Below are positions 62,542 to 64,000 of a stretch of 64,000 nt of DNA, piece by piece. The notes beneath the pieces are model-generated. The model saw only the letters and a program-made list of their open reading frames with translations. It was not told where the DNA came from and did not search any database. The translations under genes were made by a program, and so were the position numbers. Position 1 is the first letter of the stretch. The number at the start of each line of letters is the position of its first letter. The DNA comes from Vibrio sp. PID17_43 (GTDB lineage: Bacteria > Pseudomonadota > Gammaproteobacteria > Enterobacterales > Vibrionaceae), in contig NZ_LIXM01000001.1 of assembly GCF_002608565.1 (NCBI RefSeq), positions 248,001 to 312,000 on the forward strand. Direction: 5' to 3'.

Positions 62542-63593
62542 GGAGCTTTGTTGCAGAAATCGAATGAACTAAATCAGAATATTACGATCAGATCAGTAAC
62601 ATTCATTCACTGACGTTGATTTCATGCCGAAGCCTCGCGACAAAACCAATCACTGGCGCAAGTGCAATAACGCCTTGGTCAACCGAGGCTCACTCGCCTT
62701 TTGGATTGACGAAGAAGCGATAGCTGAGTGGAAGCAACCCAGACAGAATAGACGTGGTCGAGCACGATTGTTTAGTGACCTCACTATCACAACCGCTCGA
62801 TGGTAAAGCGCGTCCTTTCCTTACTTTAAGAGCCCTACAAGGCTTCATCGATTCTGTTTTTAGATTGGCAGACGTCCCACTGGTTTGTCCCCACTATTTT
62901 TGCATCCGTCGCCGAGCTAAGGATGTTGAGGTTAATTTCAAAGCCTCATCACGAGATGCTATCTAGCCCCTAGCTATCGATGCAACTGGGCTCAAGGTAT
63001 ACGGTGAGGGTGAATGGAAAGTAAAAAAGCACGGAATCGATGGTAAGCGTCGAGTCTGGCGTAAACTCCATCTTGCTGTTGATACTGGTACTCATGAAAT
63101 TATCGCAGCGGAACTGACACTTTCAGGCGTGACAGATGTGGAAGTACTCCCTAATTTACTTAAGCAAACACGCCGAACCATCAAAGAAATTTCAGGAGAT
63201 GGTGCGTACGATACAAGGGAGTACCACAGGGCGATTAGGGTTAAGAAAGCGACACCTCTAAATCCCTCCACGTGAAGGGGCAGCTTTCTGGGAAAAGGGG
63301 CATCCACGTAATCGAGCGGTTGGCTGCCAAAAACTCTACGGCTCGAACAAAAAGTAGAAACAGAAGTATGGTTACCATAACCGTTCATTGTCGGATACCG
63401 CTATGTATCGTGTAAAACCGCTACTCGGGCGTCACTCACGCTTCGCAATTACAACGCATAAGTTGGGGAGACTTACGCCATGATCAACGCACTCAACATG
63501 ACTGGGATAGGCATGCCTGATACTCAGTATGTCGTTTAAAATGCAAACGAATTAGCTAGCGTTCGCTCTGAAGCTGAGTTCCGCCACAAAGCC
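62542..63593 (+). mobile_element. Decayed IS5-type insertion sequence
   Basis: Near-matching ends ggagctttgttgc (62542) and gccacaaagcc (to 63593). The transposase frame begins at 62624 (MPKPRDKTNHWRKCNNALVN). It is then broken by frameshifts and stops, but recognisable pieces continue: ALQGFIDSVFRLADVPLVCP, AIDATGLKVYGEGEWKVKKH, LHLAVDTGTHEI, and KEISGDGAYDTREY, which holds the Asp-Gly-Ala-Tyr-Asp part of the DDE site. At least three lesions; inactive. Confidence 0.85.
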
Positions 63594-64000
63594 TGTTTAG
63601 CCCCTCTTTTTTATGCAACATTTTGTTACAAGTCAGATCGCGAGATGAAAATTATTTTTTCCTTAAAAATCACCCCTAATCTCTTTGGAATAAAATGAAA
63701 TTTCCGGCGAAATGTTAATTACACATTGTTTTATTAACTGTCAGTTTAAGTAAATGTCGTTAAACACAGTTTTATTAATTAACCAAATAAGATAGTATTT
63801 GCTCTGAAGTTTTTATATTCTTCGATTAACGCCTCAATATTGATTAAAATCAGTAATTTAAATCAACGAACAGCAAAAGTACTCTGTCCATCGTGGAATT
63901 TATGCGTTCAGATGATAAGAAACACCGAGAATAAAATTAATTTGATGTGCATGTTGTATTAAAGAATGCATGAAGCAATCGATAAGTTTGTAACACCAAG
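63594..64000. other. AT-rich region to the right edge
   Basis: About 400 AT-rich bases with no gene seen up to the end of the window. Confidence 0.4.

Noticed and set aside
1..64000. CRISPR arrays, tRNA or rRNA genes
   Set aside because: No regularly spaced repeats with unique spacers other than the WD40 units, and no tRNA- or rRNA-like sequence noticed by eye. A covariance-model scan would be needed to exclude small RNAs.

Overview
The window looks like a stretch of a Vibrio genome, most likely the second chromosome of a Harveyi-clade species. The basis is gene content (TorS/TorT, a second YlqF GTPase locus, a MoxR/Bat operon, a small DUF3012 lipoprotein, IS3/IS5/IS256-type insertion sequences) and codon use. 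I could not run a database search, so the species is inference.

Layout. (1) 1-1290: the start of a secreted protein reading off the left edge, then about 1.1 kb of AT-rich DNA without a convincing gene. (2) About 1321-21345: a 20.0 kb integrative island inserted in the 5' end of the ylqF GTPase gene. A degenerate copy of the ylqF start lies at 1286-1345 and the intact gene starts at 21310. Both share a 15-bp core, and both ends carry 12-bp direct repeats likely to be integrase arm sites. The island carries a P4-type integrase, a 35-residue membrane peptide, a two-gene NLR-like system (a small helical protein plus an nSTAND NTPase with 16 nearly identical WD40 repeats, sharing a short Gly/Val/Asn motif that looks like an amyloid-signalling motif), a Hachiman-like helicase/nuclease pair, an IS3-family element, an alpha/beta hydrolase with a small membrane protein, a second tyrosine-recombinase module, a palindrome-rich control region, a ribbon-helix-helix protein and an AlpA regulator. 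This is a defence island. A short repeat recurs at each boundary between cargo modules.

(3) 21310-27843: housekeeping and metabolic genes: YlqF, a GNAT acetyltransferase, an acyl-CoA desaturase, an OFA-type MFS transporter and a FAN1-like VRR-NUC nuclease. (4) 27846-47982: a region centred on sulfatases and their maturation. It has an anaerobic sulfatase-maturating radical SAM enzyme, a periplasmic HEAT/TPR protein, a SUMF1-fold lipoprotein, an alkaline-phosphatase-superfamily hydrolase, a BOF protein, LysR and RibD-like genes, a six-gene MoxR-DUF58-DUF4381-BatA-BatB/C-BatD operon, an octahaem cytochrome c with HEAT/TPR tail, and two CxAxR sulfatases read divergently. The HEAT/TPR protein next to the radical SAM gene is a haem-less paralogue of the cytochrome's C-terminal half, which ties the two ends of this region together.

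(5) 48162-64000: a decayed fatty acid cis/trans isomerase gene, the divergent torS/torT pair, mgsA, helD, a YccS-type membrane protein, several small genes, cueR, a DUF3012 lipoprotein, an exported MTA/SAH nucleosidase, and remnants of IS256- and IS5-type transposons towards the right edge. No rRNA, tRNA or CRISPR array was seen.
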